Assembly (NCBI GenBank): GCA_942493035.1
Contig: OW818666.1
Span: 4,154,001-4,218,000, forward strand
Length of the DNA: 64,000 bases
From: WRGT01 sp942493035
GTDB taxonomy: Bacteria; Spirochaetota; UBA4802; UBA5550
Direction: 5' to 3'
Both the position numbers and the translations under genes were made by a program. The notes under the pieces are model-generated. The model ran no database searches. It saw only the letters and a program-made list of their open reading frames with translations, and had not been told where the DNA came from. Positions 55,038 through 64,000 of this stretch are shown here, piece after piece. Position 1 is the first letter of the stretch, and every line of letters starts with the position of its first letter.

Positions 55038-56405
55038 TCAGTTTTTCAGTGACTGTATTGGAGCTGGAATCCTTCCCCCTCTTTTGACAAAAATCGCTGC
55101 TGAATTTTTATGAACAGGAATTATCCTTGCTTTACCAAGAAGTCCTCCAAGTGAAATTTCGTCTCCTGGCACTGCGCCCGGAACAGGGAGTAATCTTACT
55201 GCTGTTGTCTTAAAGTTTATTACACCTATGCTTATTTCGTCTGCAATAATTGCTGCTATAGTTTCCGCTGATGTATCACCAGGTATAGCTATCATATCAA
55301 GACCAACTGAACAGACTGCGGTCATTGCTTCGAGTTTGTCAAAAGTAAGGTGCCCCTCTGCGGCTCTCTTCTCCATTGTTGCATCTTCACTTACCGGGAT
55401 AAAAGCACCGGATAGACCGCCAACGTATGATGATGCAAATGCTCCCCCTTTTTTCACAGCGTCGTTTAAGAGTGCAAGTGCGGCCGTTGTACCGTGAGTT
55501 CCGCATGCTTCAAGTCCCATGGCTTCGAGTATATCAGCAACGCTGTCTCCGATAGCCGGTGTAGGTGCAAGAGAGAGATCTATTATTCCGAAATCAACTC
55601 CGAGTTCCTTAGCAACTTCCTTCCCTACAAGTTCCCCCATGCGTGTAATTTTAAATGCAATTTTTTTTATTGTTTCTGATATTATTTCAAAGTCCGCATT
55701 TTCAGGAAGGCTTTTTACTGCTCTGAATACAACTCCGGGGCCTGATACTCCTACATTAAGAGTGGCATCACCCTCGCCGGGTCCGTTAAGTGCCCCTGCC
55801 ATGAAGGGATTGTCTTCAGGGATATTTGCAAACACTACAAGTTTTGCACATCCTATGGCCTGACGGTCAGCAGTCTGTTCAGCAGTCTGCTTCACTATGT
55901 GACCCATGCGGAGTACAGCATCCATATTTATTCCGGATTTTGTTGTAGCGACATTAATAGAACTGCATATGCGGTCTGTTTGAGCCAGTACATAAGGTAT
56001 TGAGTTAAGGAATGCCGACTCGCTTTCAGTAATTCCTTTATGTATAAGCGCCGAGTATCCTCCGATAAAATCAATCCCGATCTCCTTGCCTGTATTGTCT
56101 ATAATTTTTGCAGCTTCTATGTATTCCTCCAGACTTCGGGGCTTCCCGAAAACCAGGGAGAGAGGTGTAAGTGATATTCTTTTATTTACGATTGTTACAC
56201 CATATCGTCCGGCTACACTGTCTGCAGTTTTGACTATATTCGACCCGTAACGGAGCATTTTCTCTCTCACGTTTTCTGCTGTCTTTTTTGATGATTCATT
56301 TATGCAGTCAAAGAGGCTGAGTCCCAGGGTTACCGTCCGGACATCAAGATTCTCAAGAGAGTTCATCTTTATTGTTTCAAGTATTTCAGATACTTCGTAA
56401 TTCAT
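55038..56405 (-). CDS. UPF0210/PFL family protein (DUF711)
   Basis: 455 aa of the PFL family. Conserved stretches include RTVTLGLSLFDCINES, GGYSALIHKGIT, MGHIVKQTAEQTADRQAIGC and FGIIDLSLAPTPAIGDSVAD. It adopts a glycyl-radical-enzyme-like fold but has no known activity. It starts 8 bp after the ACT-domain gene, its usual partner, so the pair probably forms one regulated unit. Function remains unknown. Confidence 0.9.
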   Translation of the reverse strand: MNYEVSEILETIKMNSLENLDVRTVTLGLSLFDCINESSKKTAENVREKMLRYGSNIVKTADSVAGRYGVTIVNKRISLTPLSLVFGKPRSLEEYIEAAKIIDNTGKEIGIDFIGGYSALIHKGITESESAFLNSIPYVLAQTDRICSSINVATTKSGINMDAVLRMGHIVKQTAEQTADRQAIGCAKLVVFANIPEDNPFMAGALNGPGEGDATLNVGVSGPGVVFRAVKSLPENADFEIISETIKKIAFKITRMGELVGKEVAKELGVDFGIIDLSLAPTPAIGDSVADILEAMGLEACGTHGTTAALALLNDAVKKGGAFASSYVGGLSGAFIPVSEDATMEKRAAEGHLTFDKLEAMTAVCSVGLDMIAIPGDTSAETIAAIIADEISIGVINFKTTAVRLLPVPGAVPGDEISLGGLLGKARIIPVHKNSAAIFVKRGGRIPAPIQSLKN

Positions 56406-56413
56406 CGCTTTAC

Positions 56414-56866
56414 CTATATCCTGTTCATGCTTCTGAAGATGTTTTCATGCTGTATATATATTTTAAGATTTTTCTTTTCTGCGATTTTGTTCATCAATTC
56501 CTGAAGTTTGTCAAGAGATACATTCATAGATGATACATCGATAGTAAGAATCAGCGCAAAATATCCGGTTACTATAGCCTGATTCATCCCTTCGATATTG
56601 GCGCTGCTGTCAGCCAGAACGCGTGTGACTTCAGCAACAATACCGACTGAATCCTGTCCTATTACAGAAACTACAGCCATCTCTTTATCTGTTTTTTCGT
56701 TTGAAATCATGCGGAGAAGAACAAGCTCATCTGCATTAACAGATGTGGAAAGCTTTTCGTTTATTTTGTCAGTTATGGCAGATAGTTTATCAGGATGGAT
56801 GCTGTCGGCTAGCTCTTCATTTATGATCTGTTTAACACTGTTTTCTATACGTCCTTTTATATCCAT
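56414..56866 (-). CDS. ACT-domain protein (UPF0237-like)
   Basis: 150 aa. An N-terminal helical extension of about 60 residues precedes an ACT domain (AVVSVIGQDSVGIVAEVTRV, LADSSANIEGMNQAIVTGYF), a small-molecule sensor fold, often for amino acids. AGGGAG precedes the ATG. It leads the UPF0210 gene by 8 bp. The extension is longer than in the common 90-aa version. Confidence 0.87.
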   Translation of the reverse strand: MDIKGRIENSVKQIINEELADSIHPDKLSAITDKINEKLSTSVNADELVLLRMISNEKTDKEMAVVSVIGQDSVGIVAEVTRVLADSSANIEGMNQAIVTGYFALILTIDVSSMNVSLDKLQELMNKIAEKKNLKIYIQHENIFRSMNRI

Positions 56867-56945
56867 TTTAAATTACTCCCTTTATTTTCAATATGATGAT
56901 TTAATTTTCTGTTGGTGAAAACGTCATTTTTACATTGATTATCAT

Positions 56946-57064
56946 CCTGTATTTATTCCTTAATTTTTCTAAATTAAAAAACTCTATTATCCCCGCCGCC
57001 GAAGGCGGCGGGGATATATAATTCTTCTTCTTTACCACAAAAATTATGTTTAGGAATAATTACT
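56946..57064 (-). mobile_element. MITE-like element family 1, copy 4 (reverse orientation)
   Basis: About 119 bp with a perfect central hairpin ATCCCCGCCGCC-GAA-GGCGGCGGGGAT (56989-57015). Ends are CTGTATTTATTCCT and AGGAATAATTACT. It is flanked by an exact 8-bp direct repeat ATTATCAT (56938-56945 and 57066-57073). The 386-bp gap between the ACT and YkgJ genes holds nothing else clear. Confidence 0.8.
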
Positions 57065-57252
57065 AATTATCATCTATTAATAAATGCGTTTAAAGTCAAT
57101 AATTGTTTGGAATCCAGTTGAAAAACCGGGATAGTTTGCTAAGAAAAATCTCTTAGGAAAGATGCTTGAATTAAATTAAATATATTTCCAAGTAGTCGTA
57201 ATATTGTATCTGATCTAATGTATTTGAAAGATTTATCATTTTAAGAGTAAAT

Positions 57253-58008
57253 ATGAGTGTAAACAAAAACGAAATAACCTGTAATAACGGAGATTCAGTC
57301 AATCCTCCTGAATTTGTTATGACAGAATATTCACAAAGCCTTCTTTGCTCGATAGAGAAACTTCTGGATGATCTTTTGAACAGAACTGATCTCATTCCTT
57401 CGAGCGATGAGTTTTACTGTAAATTTCGGGAGATTCTTGATATTTACGACCGGCTTCAACTTGAAGTTCTCAAAGCTTCGGGAATCAATGTAGTCTGCGG
57501 TGCAGGATGTTCAAATTGCTGCTGTCACTGGGTGGATGATGTGAGTTCAGTCGAAGCAGTAATAATCAGCCGGTATCTGAAGGAACAATATCCGGATATG
57601 ATAGAATCTGTAATCAGAATCTTTCAGGATGATGCTGAAGTCCTGAATTCTCTCCATGCTATTGTTGATGAAAAATCCGATGAATATTCATCTTTTGAAG
57701 AAGAGATTGAAGATTCATATGATCTTCTTCTCACATGTTTTTATCAGCTGGAACGTCCCTGTGCATTGCTGGATGACAAAGGGCAATGCATAATTTATCC
57801 TGTACGGCCTTTCACCTGTCGTGATTTTCTTAATATTAAAGATCCCGAAGCATGTCATCCTGAACGGATCAATGAAGAGGGGAACGCTACTCTTATCATG
57901 TATCTTTCAGATACAATTTCACAAAAACTTGAACAGCTCCATCTTCGTTTTGATGATGGCAGTGCTGATATGTCGCTGCGATCTCTTTTAGTCCGCTATC
58001 TTAAGTGA
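57253..58008 (+). CDS. YkgJ family cysteine-cluster protein
   Basis: 251 aa, cytoplasmic. Two Cys-rich groups of the family: CGAGCSNCCCHW (about residues 80-91) and RPCALLDDKGQCIIYPVRPFTC with CRDF following. These likely bind zinc or iron-sulfur. Function is unknown. It lies upstream of selA on the same strand but 109 bp away, with no clear operon link. Confidence 0.85.
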   Translation: MSVNKNEITCNNGDSVNPPEFVMTEYSQSLLCSIEKLLDDLLNRTDLIPSSDEFYCKFREILDIYDRLQLEVLKASGINVVCGAGCSNCCCHWVDDVSSVEAVIISRYLKEQYPDMIESVIRIFQDDAEVLNSLHAIVDEKSDEYSSFEEEIEDSYDLLLTCFYQLERPCALLDDKGQCIIYPVRPFTCRDFLNIKDPEACHPERINEEGNATLIMYLSDTISQKLEQLHLRFDDGSADMSLRSLLVRYLK

Positions 58009-58117
58009 CGGATTAAATTCTTCTGTAAAACAAAATAAATAATTCTTGAAAAATGACACTCCCTTCTGAATATAACTGTTTATTATCTGAAATTACGGAT
58101 AATCTAAATAGAGGAAT

Positions 58118-59503
58118 ATGAATAATACAAATGAACTTTTAAGAGGGATTCCTCAGGTTGAGAAACTTCTTCAGGATCCCGATATAGCCGATTTAATTCC
58201 GGAAATCGGGAAGGGTATAGCTGCGGATATAATAAGAAAATCTATTGAGAAATATAGAGCTTCGATAATCGGAGGTTCTGCTCCTGAGATTGCAGATCTT
58301 AAAAAAGAAATTATTTCCGGAATTAAAACTAAAACTTCGGAAAAACTGCAGAGGGTTATCAACGGAACCGGTGTTATTATTCATACTAATTTTGGAAGGG
58401 CACCTCTTGGTGAAAAGATATTTGAAACTCTTAAAGCTGAAATTTCAGGATACTGTAATCTTGAATTCCATATTCCATCAAAATCCAGAGGTAAGAGAGG
58501 GGGGTTTGCCGAGGAACTTATCTGCCAGCTAACAGGGGCTGAGGACGCACTGATTGTAAATAATAATGCAGCCAGTGTTTTTCTTATACTCAGGCAGTTC
58601 GCTGAAGGTAAAGAGGCCGTAGTCTCCCGCGGTGAACTGATTCAGATCGGCGGAGGATTTAGAATCCCTGATATAATGAAAGAGAGCGGGGCAATTCTTG
58701 TTGAGACCGGGACAACCAATATTACTACAGTAGAAGATTATGAAAATGCAATAACTGAAAATACATCGATGATTTTTTCAGCACATACATCCAATTACAC
58801 AATTGAGGGATTCTCCGAAGCACCGGCTATGAAGGAGCTTGCTTCATTAAAAACAGATAAAATTTTATATGTCAGGGATTTGGGGAGCGGAAATATTTTA
58901 TCTCCCGGAAAAGAGGGTGAGCAGTTTGAGCAGACTGTTTATGCTGAAGTTTCGCAGGGACCTGACCTTGTATGTTTCAGCGGAGATAAGCTTCTTGGCG
59001 GCTGTCAGGCGGGGATTATTGTTGGGAGTAAAACTCTCATCGGTAAACTCAGGAAGAATCCCCTTATGAGGATGATCCGTGTAGATAAAATAACATACAT
59101 GATACTTCAGGAGACTCTTCTTGAATATGTGAACGGCAATCAGCTGGATATTGAACTCTGGAAGATGATTATGCAGAAGCCGGTTGATGTTATGCGTAAT
59201 GTAAATCTGTTCCTGAGCTTGATGAAGGACAGATCCGGAGATGACTATTGTACCGTGAGATCAACCCGAGCAACTTATGGTGGAGGATCAATGCCCGGTG
59301 TTGAACTTGAAAGTACCGGAGTTGAGATATCTATTCCAGGAGTGAAACCTGATGAAATTAACGATTACTTTTTGTCATGTATACCCCCCATTGCAGGGAC
59401 AGTAAGAGATGACAGGTATGTGATTGATTTTTATACAGTTTTTGAAAGGGATATAGAGAGTATTGCAGATTCGGTGAAGAATCTGATAAAGAATAGATTG
59501 TAA
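58118..59503 (+). CDS. selA: L-seryl-tRNA(Sec) selenium transferase
   Basis: PLP enzyme that converts seryl-tRNA(Sec) to selenocysteyl-tRNA(Sec) using selenophosphate. 461 aa, the usual length. PLP Lys291 lies in FSGDKLLGGCQAG; RVINGTGVIIHTNFGRAPL and NNNAASVFLILRQF are typical. It heads the cluster selA-selB-coaX, with 119 bp before selB. The selD partner is not in the window. Confidence 0.97.
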   Translation: MNNTNELLRGIPQVEKLLQDPDIADLIPEIGKGIAADIIRKSIEKYRASIIGGSAPEIADLKKEIISGIKTKTSEKLQRVINGTGVIIHTNFGRAPLGEKIFETLKAEISGYCNLEFHIPSKSRGKRGGFAEELICQLTGAEDALIVNNNAASVFLILRQFAEGKEAVVSRGELIQIGGGFRIPDIMKESGAILVETGTTNITTVEDYENAITENTSMIFSAHTSNYTIEGFSEAPAMKELASLKTDKILYVRDLGSGNILSPGKEGEQFEQTVYAEVSQGPDLVCFSGDKLLGGCQAGIIVGSKTLIGKLRKNPLMRMIRVDKITYMILQETLLEYVNGNQLDIELWKMIMQKPVDVMRNVNLFLSLMKDRSGDDYCTVRSTRATYGGGSMPGVELESTGVEISIPGVKPDEINDYFLSCIPPIAGTVRDDRYVIDFYTVFERDIESIADSVKNLIKNRL

Positions 59504-59525
59504 TTAGTGTAAGGATAAGAAATAC

Positions 59526-59608
59526 GTCGGGGCGAAACATTTTTCGCCCGTACAAAAAGTAATAAATATTCAGATATAAAGTAAGGGTTAATAATTATTA
59601 ACCCCGAC
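59526..59608 (+). repeat. Nested hairpins between selA and selB
   Basis: Outer pairs GTCGGGG/CCCCGAC enclose two hairpins: GGGCGAAA-N4-TTTCGCCC and GGGTTAAT-AATT-ATTAACCC, a three-way junction shape ending 14 bp before the selB ATG. The first hairpin resembles a widespread intergenic palindrome, so it may be a mobile repeat or a selB leader. Confidence 0.5.
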
Positions 59609-59622
59609 AAAAGGATAAATAA

Positions 59623-61446
59623 ATGTATATAGTCGGAACATCGGGTCATATTGATCATGGTAAAACTTCACTGATAAGAGCGCTTACGGGAGTTGACTGC
59701 GACAGACTCCCGGAAGAGAAAGAGCGTGAAATGACAATCGATATCGGATTTGCCAGTATGGATTACCCGAAGTTCGGTACAGTGAGTATAATAGATGTTC
59801 CTGGGCATGAAAGGTTTATCCGGAATATGGTTGCCGGTGCATGGGGAGTTGACCTTGCTCTTCTTGTAATTGCCCTTGATGACGGCTGGATGCTTCAGAC
59901 TGAGGATCATTTCCGGGTGATGCAGCTTCTGGGGATTGAAAGAATAATCGTCGTGATAAACAAGATAGATCTTGGCGATGACGAGATGATTGAGATGGTC
60001 AAAGATGAGGTGAGGGAGAGACTGGAACTAACAAAATACAATGAAGCTGATATTGTTCCTGTTTCATCAAAGACCGGATACGGAATTGATAATTTGAAAG
60101 AGGTAATTGTTGCCAACCTCCGTAAACTCTCCAAGGCTCCCGATGCGGATAAGCCCTATCTGTTTATTGACCGGGTTTTCTCTCCACGCGGTGTCGGTGC
60201 TGTAATAACCGGGACTCTGAAGAACGGAATATTCAAAGACAATGATAATGTAACAGTTCTCCCTCAGAAACGTGAAGTTAAAATAAAAAAGATTGAGAGT
60301 CATTATAAGGAGCTGCAGGAGGGGGTCCCTTCACAGCGTACTGCGCTTAATCTTTCCAATATTACCAGGGATGAACTTAAACGCGGTGATATAATATGCA
60401 GGACAAATTTCTTTACTGAAACGGATGATATTATAGCACGCATCTCTCTTATGGCTGATCACAGGAAGATCAAGAATAACACATACGTTGAAATTCTTGC
60501 AGGTACAGATGCGGTGAAGGCCAAACTGATAATGTTCAGTGATGATGAAAATTTTGAAGAGGAGATTCTGGTCCGTCTGCGATTTGATGAAAAGACAAAT
60601 CTCTATCCGGGTGAATCATTTATTCTTACTACTCCCGGAGGTTACAGGATTATCGGCGGCGGTACTGTTGTTGTGCCCGGTTATATTCCCGTGGTACATA
60701 AGAGGAGTCTGAAAACTCTGCATAAAACACTGAAGCCCGTAACTTTTGGTGAAATTGTTTTATTTAATATTGCTGTGAATGGATCGATGAAAAGAGAAAT
60801 GATATTTTCATCTCTTCCCGGCAGCAAGAAGAGTATAGAACGTATTATTACTGAACTGGAGGAGGCGAAGAAAATTTTATCTATTGGTGAAATCATTTTT
60901 TATCCTCAGTATCATGCTGATTCATCTGCTGCAATAAAGAAAACTCTTATCGATATACTCGGACCCAACATGAAGGAGATATCTGACAGGTCCGGTGTGG
61001 ACTTTGAAATATGTACACTTCTTATGAAGAGTATCCAGAAAGAGGAGACTCTCATTGAAAAGGATGGACGATATTTTACAAGAGAATCTGTTACAGAGGA
61101 TACTCTTCCCGATTCTAAAAAGAAAATTCTGGAGATGGTAAAAAGAAATGCCGGGGAAGGGATTGAACTTGATAAGGTTAAAGATGATATCCAGAAGAGG
61201 GAGATTGGTGATTTAATAAAACTTAATTTTCTTGTAAGCCTTGACGGCAATATTATCTATCATAAAGAGATTTATGAAAATATGAAAAAGAGTATACTTG
61301 AACTTTTTGATACAAGAGATAAGGTTACAGTATCAGAGGCGAAGGATGCCGTTAATCTTTCAAGGAAGTATATAATTCCCCTTCTCAACAGGATAGAGAA
61401 TGATGGCCAGCTTAAGAGGCTTGGTGATTTCAGGATGAAAGGATAA
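59623..61446 (+). CDS. selB: Selenocysteine-specific elongation factor SelB
   Basis: GTPase that delivers selenocysteyl-tRNA to a UGA with a SECIS hairpin. 607 aa. G1 GHIDHGKT (residues 8-15), DVPGHERFIRNMVAGAWGVD and NKIDLGDDE (G4) are present, then the EF-Tu-like domains and C-terminal winged helices that bind SECIS RNA. AAAGGA precedes the ATG. Its presence with tRNA-Sec, selA and the UGA-containing fdnG confirms active selenoprotein decoding. Confidence 0.97.
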   Translation: MYIVGTSGHIDHGKTSLIRALTGVDCDRLPEEKEREMTIDIGFASMDYPKFGTVSIIDVPGHERFIRNMVAGAWGVDLALLVIALDDGWMLQTEDHFRVMQLLGIERIIVVINKIDLGDDEMIEMVKDEVRERLELTKYNEADIVPVSSKTGYGIDNLKEVIVANLRKLSKAPDADKPYLFIDRVFSPRGVGAVITGTLKNGIFKDNDNVTVLPQKREVKIKKIESHYKELQEGVPSQRTALNLSNITRDELKRGDIICRTNFFTETDDIIARISLMADHRKIKNNTYVEILAGTDAVKAKLIMFSDDENFEEEILVRLRFDEKTNLYPGESFILTTPGGYRIIGGGTVVVPGYIPVVHKRSLKTLHKTLKPVTFGEIVLFNIAVNGSMKREMIFSSLPGSKKSIERIITELEEAKKILSIGEIIFYPQYHADSSAAIKKTLIDILGPNMKEISDRSGVDFEICTLLMKSIQKEETLIEKDGRYFTRESVTEDTLPDSKKKILEMVKRNAGEGIELDKVKDDIQKREIGDLIKLNFLVSLDGNIIYHKEIYENMKKSILELFDTRDKVTVSEAKDAVNLSRKYIIPLLNRIENDGQLKRLGDFRMKG

Positions 61447-61455
61447 CAGAATATA

Positions 61456-62232
61456 ATGTTTTTAGGATTTGATATCGGTAATACCACAACTATGATTGGC
61501 CTTTATAGCGATGATTCTGTTACACCGGTTAAAACCGGGAGATACAGGACAAACAAGAAGGGTGATGTAAATGATCTTGTGAACACCATCGGAATGTCCA
61601 TTCGCAATATGGGTGATTATAATGCGATTTCTGCAGATATAACAGGTATAGCTTTTTCAAGCGTTGTACCTGAAGTTAATTCATTATATCATACCGTGGG
61701 GAAAAAACTTTTTAATGTCGATCCTTTTGAAATAAGGCATGATTCTAAATTTCCTATAATTATTAATTACAGGGATGTGCGGAAACTCGGCATAGACCGC
61801 ATAGTAAATACAGTGGGAGCTCATTACGAGTATGGAGATGGTTGTGTTGTTATTGATATAGGTACAGCCGCAACATTTGATGTGCTTAACCACAGCGGTT
61901 CATTCGATGGAGGTTTAATCTCCCCCGGAATAGGCACCACAATTAAGGCTCTGGCCGAATCAGCCTCTAATCTCCCTGAAATTGTTTTCGGAAAACCTGA
62001 TCTGCTTGTAGCACTTGATACTGAAAATGCGATAAAGTCGGGCTTTTATTACGGATGGATATCGATGATTGAGGGTGTTGTCCGGAAAATTGAGAAAGTA
62101 TATAATCGTGAGTATAGAGTAGTTCTTACAGGGGGATTTGCTGAAAAAATTGCATCCGGAATTGAAAGAGAAATAATTCTTGATCCTCTGTTGACAATGA
62201 AAGGAATACGTTATATATATAATAACAGATGA
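61456..62232 (+). CDS. coaX: Type III pantothenate kinase
   Basis: First step of coenzyme A synthesis: phosphorylates pantothenate with ATP. 258 aa. The ASKHA fold motifs DIGNTTTMIGLY (residues 5-16), GIDRIVNTVGAHYEYG, VIDIGTAATFDVL and GGLISPGIGTTIKAL are intact. It starts 9 bp after selB and is probably cotranscribed; the functional link is not obvious. Confidence 0.95.
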   Translation: MFLGFDIGNTTTMIGLYSDDSVTPVKTGRYRTNKKGDVNDLVNTIGMSIRNMGDYNAISADITGIAFSSVVPEVNSLYHTVGKKLFNVDPFEIRHDSKFPIIINYRDVRKLGIDRIVNTVGAHYEYGDGCVVIDIGTAATFDVLNHSGSFDGGLISPGIGTTIKALAESASNLPEIVFGKPDLLVALDTENAIKSGFYYGWISMIEGVVRKIEKVYNREYRVVLTGGFAEKIASGIEREIILDPLLTMKGIRYIYNNR

Positions 62233-62294
62233 ATATATATTACACATGTAATTCATAAAGGAACAATAAATAGATTGACGGCAGTAAATTATTT

Positions 62295-62402
62295 CCGGAT
62301 GCACAACGCTTCGCGATGTGCAGGGAATTGGGGTTTACGGGGGCTTTGCCCCCGTAAACCCCAATTTACCGCGGATGCGAAGCATACGCGCGGCTGATCC
62401 GG
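62295..62402. repeat. Large branched palindrome after coaX
   Basis: The outer arms CCGGAT/ATCCGG and GCTTCGC/GCGAAGC enclose a perfect 19-bp hairpin (62326-62344 with 62348-62366, loop TTT). About 108 bp, GC-rich against its surroundings; probably an intergenic repeat and perhaps also a terminator. Confidence 0.6.
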
Positions 62403-62436
62403 TTATTATATTTAAAATAATGAAGAAGGGTAAATA

Positions 62437-62835
62437 ATGACAGCAGCACCTTACATATATTTTAAGTTTTTAGGGATAAATTCATTCATAAAAACTCTCG
62501 ATGACTCTGATACCGAGTATACTATATTTGACGATAAATATGAAAATCTTTATCATAAGTATGCTTCCATATTGAGCAGAGAGGATACTCTTAAAACCGG
62601 GATTTTGAGCCGTGATGGTCAGCATGTGTTTTTTACTGAAGTGGGGATTAAAATTACCAAGAGTTACAGCTCTTACTTTATTTATATTTTCGACCGTCAC
62701 CCGGTGGAGGATGATATTGAGTTTATCATCAATGGGCTTGAAACTTTAATCAGCGAAAATATCGACAGAATTGATCCATCCGGGATCGCTGAAGCTATAT
62801 CTGAATCGAAGAAGGGCGGTCATCTGATAAACTAA
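62437..62835 (+). CDS. Small protein of unknown function
   Basis: 132 aa, not recognised. AAGGG lies 7 bases before the ATG. Mixed alpha/beta, acidic, without a signal peptide or membrane segment. It is enclosed by two large palindromic repeats, so it stands alone. The length and ribosome-binding site make it a credible gene. Confidence 0.65.
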   Translation: MTAAPYIYFKFLGINSFIKTLDDSDTEYTIFDDKYENLYHKYASILSREDTLKTGILSRDGQHVFFTEVGIKITKSYSSYFIYIFDRHPVEDDIEFIINGLETLISENIDRIDPSGIAEAISESKKGGHLIN

Positions 62836-62838
62836 AGT

Positions 62839-62996
62839 GGTGTTCTAAAAACTCAATATTTAAGGGGGTAAAGGCCAGCTTTTTTTCGACATCCTGTCGG
62901 TGCTGGCAGGGGAACATCGTGTTCGCTCGGGCGTTGCCCCTTTATAAGCCCCGCAGGGCTTCCAGCGGTCCCCAAAACGGAGTTTTTAGGACCGCC
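62839..62996. repeat. Short element with inverted ends
   Basis: GGTGTTCTAAAAACTC (62839-62854) is inverted relative to GAGTTTTTAGGACCGCC (62980-62996) with about two mismatches. Inside are hairpins GCCAGC/GCTGGC and CGAC/GTCG. About 158 bp with no coding frame, in a gene-free gap. Confidence 0.5.
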
Positions 62997-63007
62997 CTGA
63001 ATTTAAT

Positions 63008-63733
63008 TTATAATATTTTTGTAATAAGATAATATATAAAAGGGATAAAAATTGCCGGCAGCAGGTTTCCAACCTTTATCTTTTTCATTTCCAATGTATT
63101 TATACCAATTGCAATTATAAGAATACTCCCCACAAGAGATGTCTGGCTGATGACCGATTCTGTAAGCCATGGTTTGATAAATCCTGCCATTAGAGTAATC
63201 ATCCCCTGATACAAAAAGACCGGAATTGCTGAGAAGGCGACCCCTATTCCAAGGGTAGCTGCGAATATTACCGAGATGACACCATCAAGTACAGCCTTTG
63301 CAAAGAGAGTTCCCGTATCTCCAGTTAATCCATCTTCCAGTGAACCTACAATGGCCATGGCTCCGACACAAAATACAAGACTTGCAGTGACAAATCCTTC
63401 AGCAAAGTTTCCGCTGTTTTTCAGATACTTTCTCTCTATCCACAGACCCAGTTTCTCCAGCTTGTCTTCTATATTCATCAATTCTCCGATGATCGCTCCT
63501 CCGACGAGGCTGAAAATCATAAGCATTATATACTCTCTTGAGAGTTTACCGCCAGCTGTGACTACATATATCCCCTGAAGCGCTCCGGAGAATCCTATCA
63601 TAAGAATAGAGAGCCCGAGAGCCTGCATTACTGTTTCCCTGAATCTCTCCGGGAGTCCGCTTCTGAGAAGAGCACCGCTTACTCCACCTGTAATTATTGC
63701 AGCAGCATTTACTATTGTACCGAGACCTGTCAT
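63008..63733 (-). CDS. DUF554 family membrane protein
   Basis: 241 aa with about seven membrane segments and the family features GTIVNAAAIITGGVSGALL, LSILMIGFSGALQGIYV and FCVGAMAIVGSLEDGL. It is a putative transporter or channel of unknown substrate (YdfK/YqgA family). It reads away from the DnaA-box region at the window end. Confidence 0.9.
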   Translation of the reverse strand: MTGLGTIVNAAAIITGGVSGALLRSGLPERFRETVMQALGLSILMIGFSGALQGIYVVTAGGKLSREYIMLMIFSLVGGAIIGELMNIEDKLEKLGLWIERKYLKNSGNFAEGFVTASLVFCVGAMAIVGSLEDGLTGDTGTLFAKAVLDGVISVIFAATLGIGVAFSAIPVFLYQGMITLMAGFIKPWLTESVISQTSLVGSILIIAIGINTLEMKKIKVGNLLPAIFIPFIYYLITKIL

Positions 63734-64000
63734 CTTTTCCTCCGGGGATTGTGGATAAATCAGGATTATGATTATGAGGTTCTTCTGTCAAATCATAATG
63801 AAAAGATTGAATTTATCGCATTAATAGTGTTTTTAGCCGGATTATGTCGCAAAAAATACGCATCGGGAGTGCGATTTATAAAAAAAAATTTATGTTTAAA
63901 AGGTCCTATGAATCTACTAAAATTTGAGTTGTCCACAAAGTTATCCATGTTATCCACAAAAAAATCCACAAAGTACATTAATTTCTGAAATTAATTTCCC
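63734..64000. other. DnaA-box cluster, candidate replication origin
   Basis: Two perfect DnaA boxes TTATCCACA lie at 63950-63958 (plus) and 63750-63758 (minus). Close variants TTGTCCACA (63929-63937), TTATCCATG (63941-63949) and AAATCCACA (63962-63970) cluster with them, beside an A-rich stretch (63880-63900). dnaA would be expected just past the window end. The rightward genes before it are unusual for a left flank, so this could also be the dnaA promoter region alone. Confidence 0.6.

Noticed and set aside
63749..63988. 79-codon open frame
   Set aside because: It covers the DnaA-box cluster, with no ribosome-binding site and no recognisable protein.
1..64000. CRISPR array, prophage or insertion sequence with transposase
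   Set aside because: No regularly spaced repeats, phage genes or transposase frames were seen in the window.

Overview
The window is moderately AT-rich bacterial DNA with densely packed genes on both strands. It reads as a Gram-negative, probably anaerobic bacterium: there are several lipoprotein signal peptides, a lytic transglycosylase, an NlpD-like LysM/M23 protein, an ExbB/ExbD pair, a formate dehydrogenase, and nickel and selenium pathways. MORN, FecR and NADase-type glycan-binding surface proteins, CRP-TPR fusions and a GHKL-HDOD fusion suggest Spirochaetota or a related lineage. That placement is an inference from gene content and is not proven.

Layout. 0-2.4 kb: translation and nucleotide genes prs, rplY, pth. 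2.8-9.4 kb: envelope genes, with a minus-strand set (MBL hydrolase, exported protein, Slt transglycosylase) and a FecR/HEAT pair. 9.8-14 kb: GHKL-HDOD regulator, then larE-larB-larC for the nickel-pincer cofactor. 14.3-27 kb: YitT, chemoreceptor, an exported protein, lexA, a CoA-transferase/GNAT fusion, MATE, ExbB/ExbD, a PlsC-hydrolase fusion and a Nudix enzyme. 27.5-36 kb: SDR, dapL, acyl-CoA ligase plus MaoC hydratase, diguanylate cyclase, a small FlgM-like protein, AI-2E permease, Mesh1-like hydrolase. 36.3-40.1 kb: two-subunit selenocysteine formate dehydrogenase. 40.2-44.8 kb: surface proteins and a methyltransferase. 45-52.4 kb: nikR, LysM/M23, amidohydrolase, two CRP proteins, tRNA-Arg, prfA-prmC, tRNA-Sec. 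52.5-64 kb: PAS histidine kinase, lipoprotein, UPF0210/ACT pair, YkgJ, selA-selB-coaX, DUF554 and a terminal DnaA-box cluster that may be oriC.

Genes that work together. tRNA-Sec, selA and selB supply the machinery to decode the in-frame UGA of the formate dehydrogenase, which carries its own SECIS hairpin; selD is not in the window. NikR with LarB, LarC and LarE points to regulated nickel use, with larA not in the window.

The most unusual signal is non-coding. A family of about 120-bp elements has terminal inverted repeats, a GC-rich central hairpin and 8-9-bp target duplications at all four copies, so it is a transposed MITE-like family. One copy has replaced the end of the transglycosylase gene. 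A second family of about 85-bp imperfect palindromes has at least five copies, one apparently nested inside another hairpin with a duplicated target. Also notable are a peptidyl-tRNA hydrolase that lacks most of its catalytic residues and a tRNA-Sec with irregular arms.
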